A DNA stretch of 64,000 nucleotides from Sphingopyxis sp. BE259 (GCF_031457495.1 NZ_JAVDWM010000001.1:248001-312000); one strand, 5' to 3'; numbered from the stretch's first letter, positions 8,308 to 16,459 are shown. Notes: generated by a model from the letters alone, not told the origin. Numbers and translations: made by a program.

Positions 8308-9896
8308 TGGATTTGCGACGCGCGCTGCAAGCGGCCGATGTCTATCGCGCCGCCGCGGCGGATGCGCTGACCGAACGGCTGGCGCAGCGCCCGATCGACC
8401 GCGAACAGCGCGCGGCGCACGGCTTTGCCTGGGTGGCGACGACGGTGGCGGCGCTGGGCGCGGTGCTGGATTGGTGCGAGGCCGGGGCGGGATCAAGCCC
8501 GCTCGATGGCAAGATCGCGCACCTCGCGTTTGTCGAGGGGATCGGTCAGCTCGTCGGCGGGTTGGCGATGGGGCAGAACGAGATATTTCGGCCCGCCGAC
8601 CTGGGGGTTGGCGCGGCGGCGCGGGCGCTCGCAGATGCATGCAGCGACCTGCTCGATGCCGATCACGCCGCGGTGCGGGCCGAGATCGCGGCGGCGCTCA
8701 CCGACGGTGACTGGCCTAGCGAGACGCTGCACGATGCCGACCTCGATGCGATCCGCGACCAGTTTCGCCGCTTCACCGATGCCGAGATATTGCCGCACGC
8801 GCACGGCTGGCATCTGGCCAACGTCCTGATCCCTGACGCCACGGTGCGGGCGATGGCCGATCTGGGTACCTTTGGCGTCTGTATTCCCGAAGAATATGGC
8901 GGGCTGGGCCTGTCGAAACTGGTGATGTGTATCGTCACCGAGGAATTGTCGCGCGGCTGGATCGGCGCGGGATCGCTCGGTACGCGGTCGGAGATTGCGG
9001 GCGAGCTGATCGCGACGGGCGGGACGCCCGAACAGAAGGCCGCGTGGCTGCCCCGGATCGCCAGCGGCGACGTGCTGCCGACCGCCGTGTTCACCGAGCC
9101 CGATGTCGGATCCGACCTTGGTTCGCTGCAGACGCGGGCGCGGCGTGATGATGACGGGTGGCTCATCGACGGCGCGAAGACGTGGATCACCCACGCCGCG
9201 CGGTCGGACCTGATGACCTTGCTCGCGCGTACCTTGCCCGACGCGAAAGGCTATGCGGGCCTCTCCATGCTGCTCGTGCCCAAGCCGCGCGGGACAGAGA
9301 CCGATCCGTTCCCGGCCATCGGGATGACCGGCAGCGAGATCGAGGTGCTCGGCTATCGGGGGATGCGCGAATATACACTGCAGTTCGACGCTATGCGCGC
9401 GCCGACGGGCGCGCTGCTTGGCGGCGAACAAGGACAGGGGTTCAAACAGCTGATGCGGACGTTCGAGGGTGCGCGCATCCAGACCGCGGCGCGCGCGGTC
9501 GGGGTGGCGCGGCGCGCGCTTGAATTGGGCCGCGATTATGCCTTGAACCGCAAGCAGTTCGGGCGGGCGATCGTCCACTTCCCACGGGTTGCCGACAAGT
9601 TGGCGATGAGCCTGGCCGATTTCGTCACCGCGCGCGAACTGAGCTATGCGGCGGCGCGCGCCAAGGACAGCGGCAAGCGCTGCGACATCGAGGCCGGGAT
9701 GGCGAAACTGCTCGCCGCGCGCGCCGCGTGGTCGAACGCTGACGCCAGTCTGCAAATCCACGGCGGCAACGGCTATGCGCTGGAATATGAGATCAGTCGC
9801 GTGCTGTGCGATGCGCGCATCCTCAACATCTTTGAAGGCGCGGCGGAAATCCAGGCGCAGGTTATCGCGCGCGGGCTGGTCGAGCGGCGCAATTAG
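8307..9896 (+). CDS. Acyl-CoA dehydrogenase with N-terminal extension
   Basis: 529-residue FAD-dependent acyl-CoA dehydrogenase, longer than the usual 380-400 residues because of an alpha-helical N-terminal extension of roughly 130 residues. The canonical domains then run in order: helical (AMADLGTFGVCIPEEYGGLGLSK), beta-barrel (AVFTEPDVGSDLGSL and DGWLIDGAKTWITHA), and C-terminal helices with ALNRKQFGRAI and the flavin-loop signature LQIHGGNGYALEYEISRVLCDARI. I took the ATG at 8307, which overlaps the thiolase stop as TGATG; the open frame continues upstream but only as a shadow of the thiolase. The substrate is unknown. Confidence 0.88.
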   Translation: MDLRRALQAADVYRAAAADALTERLAQRPIDREQRAAHGFAWVATTVAALGAVLDWCEAGAGSSPLDGKIAHLAFVEGIGQLVGGLAMGQNEIFRPADLGVGAAARALADACSDLLDADHAAVRAEIAAALTDGDWPSETLHDADLDAIRDQFRRFTDAEILPHAHGWHLANVLIPDATVRAMADLGTFGVCIPEEYGGLGLSKLVMCIVTEELSRGWIGAGSLGTRSEIAGELIATGGTPEQKAAWLPRIASGDVLPTAVFTEPDVGSDLGSLQTRARRDDDGWLIDGAKTWITHAARSDLMTLLARTLPDAKGYAGLSMLLVPKPRGTETDPFPAIGMTGSEIEVLGYRGMREYTLQFDAMRAPTGALLGGEQGQGFKQLMRTFEGARIQTAARAVGVARRALELGRDYALNRKQFGRAIVHFPRVADKLAMSLADFVTARELSYAAARAKDSGKRCDIEAGMAKLLAARAAWSNADASLQIHGGNGYALEYEISRVLCDARILNIFEGAAEIQAQVIARGLVERRN

Positions 9897-10126
9897 GATC
9901 TTAGCAAGCACGGGCTGCCCGAGAGTCGCGGCGCTGCGTCAGCCCGCCGGGGTCCACTTCGAGCCGATTGCCGCGCGCCATCGTGCGCCAAAAAAAATTT
10001 GCCATGCAACAAGGTTAATGCGAAGGGCGCCAATCGCCGCGAAGCGAGCATTTGGGGGGTATTCCGTTCCGGCCACGCCATGCGCGGCGGGGTGTAACCG
10101 CTACCATAACTTGATTTCGACTCGTG
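9897..10126. other. Intergenic region, no gene seen
   Basis: About 230 nt separate the acyl-CoA dehydrogenase from the LuxR-type gene. The central part (around 9985-10020) contains an A-run and is AT-richer than the flanks. I see no convincing terminator hairpin and no promoter match beyond low information. It probably carries the promoter of the four-gene cassette that follows. Confidence 0.4.
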
Positions 10127-10624
10127 ATGCTCTATTCCAATTCCGTGCAAGGCGACCCCGACAATTACATCAGCCTGCTGTCGGCCGCGCAGATTGAAAC
10201 GTTGCGACACGTTTATGAGCACAAAAATTCCAAACAAATTGCCCGGCTCATGCATGTTTCACCGCATACGGTGGACGAACGGGTACGGCGCGTCTTAAAA
10301 AAACTAAATGTTTCCAATAGAATAGAAGCGGCTCGCATCTTGGCGGTTAACGGTGTCTTCGATCATGTTACCCCTTATCAGCCTTTGACATATCAATTGA
10401 TCGACCTAGGCGACTCTCCCCCGCCGGTTGATGCCGAACCGGGGCGCAGTTCGTTTCGGCGACTTTTCGACATCGGTTCGCCATTTCCTACCGCGTCCCA
10501 GCCGGCCAACCGGCATGGGTTGATGGAAAGGATTATCTGGCCAATCTTGATTGCGTTCGCGACCATTTTGGCTTTCTCCGCTCTCTATTCGATCCTTGTC
10601 GGGCTTGGTCGGGTGATGATCTGA
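10127..10624 (+). CDS. LuxR-type HTH protein with C-terminal membrane anchor
   Basis: About 165 residues. The N-terminal third is a GerE/LuxR helix-turn-helix (LSAAQIETLRHVYEHKNSKQ, then IARLMHVSPHTVDERVRRVL and KKLNVSNRIEAARIL). A proline-rich linker follows, and one hydrophobic helix (IIWPILIAFATILAFSALYSIL) sits near the C-terminus. There is no receiver or autoinducer domain, and the HTH is N-terminal rather than C-terminal as in ordinary LuxR proteins. It is likely a membrane-tethered DNA-binding protein. A GTG three nucleotides upstream is an alternative start. The gene leads a tight same-strand cluster of four small genes; target and signal are unknown. Confidence 0.7.
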   Translation: MLYSNSVQGDPDNYISLLSAAQIETLRHVYEHKNSKQIARLMHVSPHTVDERVRRVLKKLNVSNRIEAARILAVNGVFDHVTPYQPLTYQLIDLGDSPPPVDAEPGRSSFRRLFDIGSPFPTASQPANRHGLMERIIWPILIAFATILAFSALYSILVGLGRVMI

Positions 10625-10685
10625 TAGTTCGAGCCGAATGCTACGGGGGGGATACCGGTGGCATTCTTTTTCAAGGAAAAAGAAC

Positions 10686-11066
10686 ATGCTGAATGAACGC
10701 GTTTCTGCGGCGAAAAAAATCGCTTCCGACCTCCACCAGGCCGAAGACGCCATCGACGAAGCGATGATCCGCATTGCACAGCTCGCAGCCACATTGCCCA
10801 CGGCCCGGCGCGAGACCAACATGTCGGCGATCGTCGGCCAGGCCGCGATGTCCAAAGTGGCCCACGCGCTGGCCGCCGCCGGCGAAGTGCGCCAGTTGCT
10901 GACCGACGCGCATCTCGCGCTGACGGTGACGCAAAAGGAAGTTGGCCTGGGGACCCGCATGTTCGGCGCCGGGGTCAAGCCCGCCAGCGCCAAGCTGGTC
11001 GACGAAGGCAGCAACGACCAGGCGGCCGCGGAAGTTGCTGCGTTGCCGCTGGCGCAGGCCGTTTGA
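10686..11066 (+). CDS. Small helical protein of unknown function
   Basis: 126-residue, alanine-rich and predicted largely alpha-helical protein with no signal peptide or membrane segment. It begins MLNERVSAAKKIASDLHQAED; heptad-like spacing across residues 1-90 suggests a coiled coil or helical bundle. The C-terminal tail is less ordered. I chose this ATG because AAGGAAAAAG sits directly upstream; the frame is open a little further but lacks a ribosome site. I recognise no family. Position between a membrane-tethered HTH gene and a membrane-protein gene suggests a shared function. Confidence 0.65.
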   Translation: MLNERVSAAKKIASDLHQAEDAIDEAMIRIAQLAATLPTARRETNMSAIVGQAAMSKVAHALAAAGEVRQLLTDAHLALTVTQKEVGLGTRMFGAGVKPASAKLVDEGSNDQAAAEVAALPLAQAV

Positions 11067-11091
11067 TCATCAGGAAGGGTTAGCAGCCACA

Positions 11092-11505
11092 ATGTGGTCC
11101 GTGGCGATTTACTATTTGGTGCTGCTCACAACGGTGGCCGTCGCGATCAAGCGCGGCGGACCGTTTGAGCGGTGGGCGGCCTATACCGCCCTGATCGCCT
11201 CGGTTCTCACCAGTGCTCTGACGCCGTTTCCAACCTGGACCGATATTGAACTGAATATCTTCGTCATAGATGTGCTGGTTCTGCTCAGCTTCTGGTTTAT
11301 CGCCATGCGGACGCAGAGTTTCAGGCCATACTGGATCACCGGCTGGCAATTGATTGCCATTTTCGGCCACATCCAGAAATTCATGTTCTCGGAGATATTG
11401 GCGCGACCCTATTCGCTCCTGTCAGTTTATATATCCTATCCGATCCTGTTGCTGATCATCTATGCAGCGGGATCGTCCAGCCGGACGCGTGACGTTACAG
11501 CCTGA
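11092..11505 (+). CDS. Small integral membrane protein of unknown function
   Basis: 137-residue hydrophobic protein with about four predicted membrane helices: WSVAIYYLVLLTTVAVAI, the AAYTALIASVLTSAL region, IFVIDVLVLLSFWFIAM and the C-terminal SVYISYPILLLIIYA. Charged residues are few and cluster in loops (KRGGPFERW, MRTQSFRPYW). Start is the ATG about 11 nt after AGGAAGG. No family was recognised and no catalytic motif stands out. It follows the helical-protein gene by 25 nt and precedes the MarR-like gene by 31 nt, so it is probably co-transcribed with both. Confidence 0.65.
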   Translation: MWSVAIYYLVLLTTVAVAIKRGGPFERWAAYTALIASVLTSALTPFPTWTDIELNIFVIDVLVLLSFWFIAMRTQSFRPYWITGWQLIAIFGHIQKFMFSEILARPYSLLSVYISYPILLLIIYAAGSSSRTRDVTA

Positions 11506-11536
11506 TGTGCGTTGCCCCCTAGGGGGACGTCCTCTC

Positions 11537-12004
11537 ATGCAGCAATTTTCGAACCAGGAAGTGGCCGAGCTGAAGTCGCGGATCGACGAGATTCACGAAC
11601 TGCTGGCAGGCCGCGGTGGAGAATTGCCGGCGCCGCGGTCGCAACCGGCGCTGCTCAACCAGCTGTCGTTCAGCATCCAGATCCGCCGCATCCGTCGCAG
11701 CCATTTCGGCAGCAGCGAACTCGCGGGTCCGATCTGGGACATGATGCTCGACCTGATGTTGGCCGAAAGTCAGGGCCGTGCGCTCAGCGCCAGCGATCTG
11801 GCGACCGGGGCGGGCGTGCCGCTGTCATCGGGGCTGCGCATGATCAGCGCGCTCGAACGGCTCGGACTTGCGACACGCTCGACCGACGAGCGCGATCGCC
11901 GCCGCACGATCGTGGCGCTGACCGTCAGCGGCACCGACCGCATGGCAAGCTATTTCGAAAAAATTGGCGTCGCCTGGCAGGATAACCAGGCACTGGCCGC
12001 CTAG
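11537..12004 (+). CDS. MarR-like winged-helix regulator
   Basis: 155-residue protein. An N-terminal helical stretch (QQFSNQEVAELKSRIDEIHE) precedes a winged-helix domain: LDLMLAESQGRALSASDLAT, then AGVPLSSGLRMISALERLGL with the wing ATRSTDERDRRRTIVALTVSG. That wing is characteristic of MarR/EmrR-type regulators. AGGGGG lies about 11 nt before the ATG. It ends the four-gene cassette and converges on fliA. Ligand and targets are unknown; it may regulate the cassette itself. Confidence 0.7.
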   Translation: MQQFSNQEVAELKSRIDEIHELLAGRGGELPAPRSQPALLNQLSFSIQIRRIRRSHFGSSELAGPIWDMMLDLMLAESQGRALSASDLATGAGVPLSSGLRMISALERLGLATRSTDERDRRRTIVALTVSGTDRMASYFEKIGVAWQDNQALAA

Positions 12005-12024
12005 GGCGGACCCCAGCTCCCCCC

Positions 12025-12066
12025 GACCGGGTGCGATGCCGAACGGGTCGCACGCCGCACCCGGTC
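12025..12066. terminator. Possible hairpin between the MarR-like gene and fliA
   Basis: GACCGGGTGCG at the left pairs with CGCACCCGGTC at the right, an 11-bp GC-rich stem around a 20-nt loop. It sits between two convergent genes. No T-run follows on either strand, so intrinsic termination is uncertain. Confidence 0.45.
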
Positions 12067-12083
12067 ACCCTGTCTATCTGACC

Positions 12084-12830
12084 TCAGTCGGTCATCTGGC
12101 GCATCATGCGATCGACCTTGGCCATCGCCTCGCGCTTGATCTGGCAAATCCGGGCCGCGCTGACGTCAAGGGTCAAGCCGATCTCGTGCAGATTGAGTTC
12201 TTCAAAGAAATAAAGCTGCAAGACCATCTGCTCGCGATCCGACAGGCAGGCGATGCACTGGCGCAGCGCGCCCATCAGATTGTCCTGTTCGCATTGATCG
12301 TCGGCGCCGACGCGATCGTCGGGCAGCAGGAAGGCGCCAATGTCGGTCAATTCGTCGAGCGACGTCGAGCGGCCGTGGGTCGCATTGCGTTCGAGCGCGA
12401 AATAATCTTCGGCCGACAAGTCGAGCGCCGCCGCCATTTCGGTGGCGGCGGGGGCGCGCCGCAATTGCTGTTCCAATGCTGCGCGCGTCGCCTGGATGCG
12501 TTTGGCGGCGACCATCGCCGACCGGCCGACGTCGGCCTCGCGGCGCAGCTGGTCGATCATCGCGCCGCGGATACGGGTCGTCGCATAGGTAGCAAAGGCG
12601 AAGCCACGCTCCTCGTAATTCTGGCTCGCCTCGATCAGCGCGATCAGCCCGGTCTGGATCAGGTCGTCGAGTTCGCTCGTTCGCGACACCCGCGAAAAGA
12701 CCTGCCAGGCGATCTTGCGGACCAGCGGCGCATATTCCTCGACCAGCGCCTCGACGCTTTCGCCATAGCCGCGCGCGCGCGGGACGCGGCCCGTCGGCGC
12801 CGCGAATTGCTCGGCGAGCTCAATTCTCAT
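12084..12830 (-). CDS. fliA: Flagellar sigma factor FliA (sigma-28)
   Basis: 248-residue sigma-70-family factor of the FliA/WhiG type, which directs RNA polymerase to late flagellar genes. Region 2 (YAPLVRKIAWQVF, then SELDDLIQTGLIALIEA and FATYATTRIRGAMIDQLR) and region 3 are followed by region 4 (CLSDREQMVLQLYFFEELNL, then HEIGLTLDVSAARICQIKRE). There is no region 1.1. It overlaps the 3' end of flhA by 11 nt and so is the last gene of the transglycosylase-flhA-fliA operon, under a sigma-54 site at 15810-15825. Its activity should be held by FlgM, encoded nearby. Candidate target promoters occur at flgM, motA, fliD and fliC. Confidence 0.93.
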   Translation of the reverse strand: MRIELAEQFAAPTGRVPRARGYGESVEALVEEYAPLVRKIAWQVFSRVSRTSELDDLIQTGLIALIEASQNYEERGFAFATYATTRIRGAMIDQLRREADVGRSAMVAAKRIQATRAALEQQLRRAPAATEMAAALDLSAEDYFALERNATHGRSTSLDELTDIGAFLLPDDRVGADDQCEQDNLMGALRQCIACLSDREQMVLQLYFFEELNLHEIGLTLDVSAARICQIKREAMAKVDRMMRQMTD

Positions 12831-14943
12831 GCACTTGGTCCTCCATATGGGCGTCCGGCCCGGTCGCGAGACGCGGCACTTCGGCGCCGATCGTCGCGAC
12901 GATTTCGGTCTGTTTGCTGGCCGGGATTTCGAGGTAGGAAATCACGGCGACGTCGGGGAAGGTGGCGCGGATCAGCCGCGACAGCGCCGACCGGCAGATC
13001 GGCGAGGCCACCAGCGCGAAACTGCGGGTTTGGAGCAGCAGCGGTTCGACCGCCTGCCCGACCTGTTCGATGATCTTCATCGCCATGCCATGTTCGAACG
13101 GCCATTCGGCGCCAGGATTGGCGCGCACCGCCTGATTGAGCAGGATTTCGACATCGGGGCTGAAGGTGACGACGGGCAGCGGCATACGGCTCGGCACGAT
13201 GGTCTGGACGATCAGCGCCCCGATGCGCTGGCGCACCGCTTCGACCAGATCGGCCTCGCCCAGCTGCTGCGCCGCGGTCGCGACCATCGCTTCGGCAATT
13301 TTGCGGAAATCGCGCAGCGGCACCCGTTCGATGAGCAAGGATTTGCACAGGCTGGCGACGCGCGGCAGCGCATAGCCCTGCGGGCTGAGGTTCTGCGCCA
13401 ACTGCGGATAATGGATCTTCAGATTGTCGATCAGCGCCTGTGCGTCGTCGATGCCGAACAGGTCGGCGGCCGCGCCGACGATGCTGTTGTTGAGGTGGGT
13501 GGCGACGACGGTGGCGGGATCGACGACGGTATAGCCCGCCGCGATCGCGTCATTTTGCGTCGCCTTGGGAATCCACAATGCGTCGAGGCCGAAGGTCGGA
13601 TCCTTGCACGGCCGTCCCGCGACTTTGGTGATCAGATCGCCCGAATCGAGCGCCAGCATCTCGTGCGGGAACACCTCATCCTCGCCGACGATCACCCCGG
13701 CGACCGAGATGCGATAGACGTTGCCGGGCAGCGACAGATCGTCGCTGACCTTTACCGGCGGGACGACAAAGCCGAGTTCCTTGGACAATTGGCGGCGAAT
13801 GCCGGTGATCCGCGTCATCAGCGGCGCGCCCTTGCGCTCGTCGACCAGGCTGACCAGCGCATAGCCGATTTCGAGCTGGCACGCGCTGGCGTCGCTGACA
13901 TCGGCCCATTCGATCAGCGACGGATCGGGGGCGATGGCGACCGGCGGCGGCGCTTCGGCAATGGCGACCGCGCTGCGGCGCAATTGCCAGCCGACCGCGA
14001 ACGAAAGGGCGGCGGCGGGGAGGATGAGCAGCTGCGGCATCGCGGGGACAAGGCCGAGGATGAACAGGATCGCGCCAACCGCCAGCCACACCGACGGGGC
14101 GGCGAACTGGCTGCCGATCTGACCGTTCAGATCGAGCGGCGAGGCGACGCGGGTGACGATGGCGGCGGCGGCGATCGACAGCAGCAGCGCCGGGATCTGC
14201 GCGACCAGCGCATCACCGATCGCCAGCGTGACATAGTTGCTGCCGGCTTCGGAAAAGCTGAGGCCATGGCTGAAGATGCCGAGGATCAGGCCGCCGACGA
14301 TGTTGACGAACAGGATCAGCAGCCCGGCGATCGCATCGCCCTTCACGAATTTCGAGGCACCATCCATCGAACCGTAGAAATCGGCCTCGGTCGCGACTTC
14401 GACGCGGCGCGCCTTGGCTTCCTCGGGGCTGAGCAGTCCGGCGTTGAGATCGGCGTCGATCGCCATCTGCTTGCCCGGCAAAGCATCGAGGGTGAAGCGC
14501 GCCGACACTTCGGACACGCGCCCGGCGCCCTTGGTGATGACGACCATGTTGATGATCATCAGGACGAAAAAGACGAACAGCCCGACGACATAATCGCCCC
14601 CGATCAGCACCTGGCCAAAGGCTTCGATGACATGCCCCGCCGCCGCGGTGCCCTCGTGGCCATGGACCAGCACGACGCGGGTCGAGGCGACATTGAGCGC
14701 CAGCCGGAACAAGGTCGCGAGCAACAGGACGGTCGGAAAGGACGAAAAGTCGAGCGGCTTGGCGGCCGACAAGGCGACCATCAGGATCGCGAGGCTGATC
14801 ATGATATTGGCGACGAAGCTGATGTCGAGGATCAGCGGCGTCACCGGAATCACCATCAACCCGACCAGGATGAGCATTCCGACGGGCAGCGCCGAGGCGC
14901 CGGCAATGCGGCCTATATTGCCCAGGTTGAAGCCGGCGGTCAT
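12820..14943 (-). CDS. flhA: Flagellar type III export gate protein FlhA
   Basis: 707-residue inner-membrane component of the flagellar export gate. The N-terminal half has about eight membrane helices, starting at LPVGMLILVGLMVIPVTPLI, with the conserved cytoplasmic FHIPEP-like loop region ARFTLDALPGKQMAIDADLN, a signature of the family. The C-terminal half is the soluble docking domain for export chaperones and substrates. The ATG at 14943 overlaps the upstream transglycosylase stop (ATGA), and the first 25 residues match FlhA starts; the frame extends far upstream as a shadow. Export is driven by proton motive force with FliI/H/J. Confidence 0.95.
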   Translation of the reverse strand: MTAGFNLGNIGRIAGASALPVGMLILVGLMVIPVTPLILDISFVANIMISLAILMVALSAAKPLDFSSFPTVLLLATLFRLALNVASTRVVLVHGHEGTAAAGHVIEAFGQVLIGGDYVVGLFVFFVLMIINMVVITKGAGRVSEVSARFTLDALPGKQMAIDADLNAGLLSPEEAKARRVEVATEADFYGSMDGASKFVKGDAIAGLLILFVNIVGGLILGIFSHGLSFSEAGSNYVTLAIGDALVAQIPALLLSIAAAAIVTRVASPLDLNGQIGSQFAAPSVWLAVGAILFILGLVPAMPQLLILPAAALSFAVGWQLRRSAVAIAEAPPPVAIAPDPSLIEWADVSDASACQLEIGYALVSLVDERKGAPLMTRITGIRRQLSKELGFVVPPVKVSDDLSLPGNVYRISVAGVIVGEDEVFPHEMLALDSGDLITKVAGRPCKDPTFGLDALWIPKATQNDAIAAGYTVVDPATVVATHLNNSIVGAAADLFGIDDAQALIDNLKIHYPQLAQNLSPQGYALPRVASLCKSLLIERVPLRDFRKIAEAMVATAAQQLGEADLVEAVRQRIGALIVQTIVPSRMPLPVVTFSPDVEILLNQAVRANPGAEWPFEHGMAMKIIEQVGQAVEPLLLQTRSFALVASPICRSALSRLIRATFPDVAVISYLEIPASKQTEIVATIGAEVPRLATGPDAHMEDQVHEN

Positions 14944-15764
14944 GCCGCGCCGCCCGACAGCGAAGCGAGCCGCCGATAGGCATCGGCGGCAAAACCCATC
15001 GACAATTTGCGGGGCATCGGCTGGATTTCCATCATCTGCAGCGGCGGACGTCCGCCGCCGCTCGCCAGGCCGCTCGAACTGCTCGCCGAAGCGTGCCAGC
15101 CAGCGGGGGCGAAGGGTTTCATATTTTCGGTCTTGCCGCCGTTTTCGAGCTTGATGCGAAAGCGGTCGCGAATCTCGGCCAAGCTGCGCATGCTGCCGTC
15201 GGGGGCGTAAAACACCGACCGGTTGGCGGCGGCGGCCTCGGGCATCATCGGCGCGCCGGGCTGGTCGGGATTGGTGTCGAGCGCGGTCAGAAATTTGGCG
15301 GCGCCGCCGCTGCCAAGAAAATGCGCGAGATACAGATCGACGGGTTCGGCGCTGCGGCCGATCCGGCTTTCCAGATAGTCGCGATTGTCGCCGGTCAGCG
15401 CCGCGGCCATCGTCGATGCCGCGGCGGGATCGTCGCGCAGGTCGAAAATCTGCTGGCGCAGCGTCGGATCGGTAACCGTCAGTCGCCCTGCTGCATCGCG
15501 GCCGATCGCATCGGCGGCCCACGCCATGCCGTGATTGGCGCCGTGGCGGTCGAGCGTCGCGAGCCAGGTCTGTTTGGTGAACTGATACAGCCCGCGCGCC
15601 GACGAGGTCGCTGCTTTCGCAGTGGGGTTATAGCCGCTTTCGACCCGCGCAACGTCGACCAGATAGTCGAAATCGACGCCGGTGCGCGCCGACGCCATTT
15701 GCACCGCGTCGATGACGGGGGCGGCGATACGGCGACCGGCCTGGGGATTGTTGATTGCGTTCAT
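14940..15764 (-). CDS. Flagellar-locus lytic transglycosylase without a signal peptide
   Basis: 274-residue soluble lytic transglycosylase (SLT/goose-lysozyme fold) that would open peptidoglycan for the rod. The catalytic Glu is Glu42 in VARVESGYNPTAKA, followed by the family motif ARGLYQFTKQTW. The later PVDLYLAHFLGSGGAAKFL is the conserved C-terminal lobe. There is no Sec signal peptide: the N-terminus is polar (MNAINNPQAGRRIAAPVIDA). Since FlgJ here lacks its hydrolase half, this enzyme likely supplies that activity and may leave through the flagellar export apparatus, like SltF-type proteins. It is first in the operon with flhA and fliA. Confidence 0.85.
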   Translation of the reverse strand: MNAINNPQAGRRIAAPVIDAVQMASARTGVDFDYLVDVARVESGYNPTAKAATSSARGLYQFTKQTWLATLDRHGANHGMAWAADAIGRDAAGRLTVTDPTLRQQIFDLRDDPAAASTMAAALTGDNRDYLESRIGRSAEPVDLYLAHFLGSGGAAKFLTALDTNPDQPGAPMMPEAAAANRSVFYAPDGSMRSLAEIRDRFRIKLENGGKTENMKPFAPAGWHASASSSSGLASGGGRPPLQMMEIQPMPRKLSMGFAADAYRRLASLSGGAA

Positions 15765-15809
15765 ACATCGGGTTCCGCTGGTTCAGCAGGGCTATCTCAG
15801 CAATCCCGA

Positions 15810-15825
15810 CGCAATCATCGTGCCA
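15810..15825 (-). promoter_or_regulatory. Sigma-54 promoter of transglycosylase-flhA-fliA operon
   Basis: Minus-strand TGGCACGATGATTGCG matches the -24/-12 consensus TGGCACG-N4-TTGCW at every position but the last, with the required 10 nt between GG and GC. It lies 46 nt upstream of the transglycosylase ATG. Confidence 0.85.
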
Positions 15826-15857
15826 TTTACGGTTAACGGCAGAAACCCGTTTGATAA

Positions 15858-16157
15858 TCAGTAGCTTAAAGCGGCTCCGCGCGGATGGGTGCCGCGGATG
15901 TCATGGTTTCTGTCAATCCGCTGACGCGTCCAATCCTTGAGCACGTTGACGCGGATCGCCGCGGCTTCGAGCTGGCGCAGCGTCTTGCCGATCAGCAATT
16001 GGGCGCGTTGTTCGCTGCCGCGCGGGATGCCCGCACCGCGAAACAGGATCACCGCGGTCGCCAGTTCCTCGGTGGCGGCGATGATCGCGCCTGCGTCGTG
16101 GCCGTCGAGCGCATCGACCAGCGTGTCGAGCCGCGATTGCACATCGTCGAGCATCAT
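15858..16157 (-). CDS. flgN: FlgN-like flagellar chaperone
   Basis: 99-residue mostly helical protein placed directly after flgM, where flgN normally lies. FlgN chaperones the hook-filament junction proteins FlgK and FlgL to the export gate. Visible are an amphipathic start (LDDVQSRLDTLVDALDGHDA) and the central SEQRAQLLIGKTLRQLEAAA helix. The family is weakly conserved, so identification rests on size, helicity and position. The ATG overlaps the flgM stop (ATGA), implying translational coupling. Confidence 0.7.
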   Translation of the reverse strand: MMLDDVQSRLDTLVDALDGHDAGAIIAATEELATAVILFRGAGIPRGSEQRAQLLIGKTLRQLEAAAIRVNVLKDWTRQRIDRNHDIRGTHPRGAALSY

Positions 16158-16459
16158 TCGCCCCCGCCGGTGTGGAAATCGATCATTGCGCTGGCGATGA
16201 TGGCGGGGTGGACGCCGTAATTGCCGTGGGCGATGGCGTTGCGCAGCGACGCGACGCGCGCCACATCGACCGGCGGCGCCTGATCGGCAAGGCCGCTGGC
16301 CAGCCGGATCAGCCGCGCGGCTGGCAGGCTGTCGACCACCGCAGCAGGCCGCGCCACGGCGGTCCGCGCCAGGGCAGGCGTATCGCTGGTGGCGCTGCGC
16401 AGCGGAGCCGTGCGGGCGATGCCGCCGACGGGTCCGATCTTGCTGCTGTCACCCGACAT
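16154..16459 (-). CDS. flgM: Anti-sigma-28 factor FlgM
   Basis: 101-residue FlgM, which binds and inhibits FliA until hook completion, then is exported. The unstructured N-terminus (MSGDSSKIGPVGGIARTAPL) and C-terminal sigma-binding helices (ARVASLRNAIAHGNYGVHPA, then IIASAMIDFH) fit the family. I start at the ATG of MSGDSS because GGAGG lies 6 nt before it; an in-frame ATG four codons upstream would place the ribosome site inside the gene. Just upstream is a candidate FliA promoter (16513-16538), the usual feedback arrangement. Confidence 0.85.
   Translation of the reverse strand: MSGDSSKIGPVGGIARTAPLRSATSDTPALARTAVARPAAVVDSLPAARLIRLASGLADQAPPVDVARVASLRNAIAHGNYGVHPAIIASAMIDFHTGGGE

Noticed and set aside
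12829..14979. 716-codon open frame on the plus strand opposite flhA
   Set aside because: High-GC codon usage in flhA produces long antisense open frames. The translation is rich in Asp/Arg/Gly/His with no family pattern, while the minus strand encodes a clear FlhA.
15833..15840. GCCGTTAA on the minus strand as an independent FliA promoter for the transglycosylase operon
   Set aside because: The -10-like element is perfect but the position for the -35 reads ATTA, unlike the other four sites, so it is mentioned only as a possibility and not listed as a feature.
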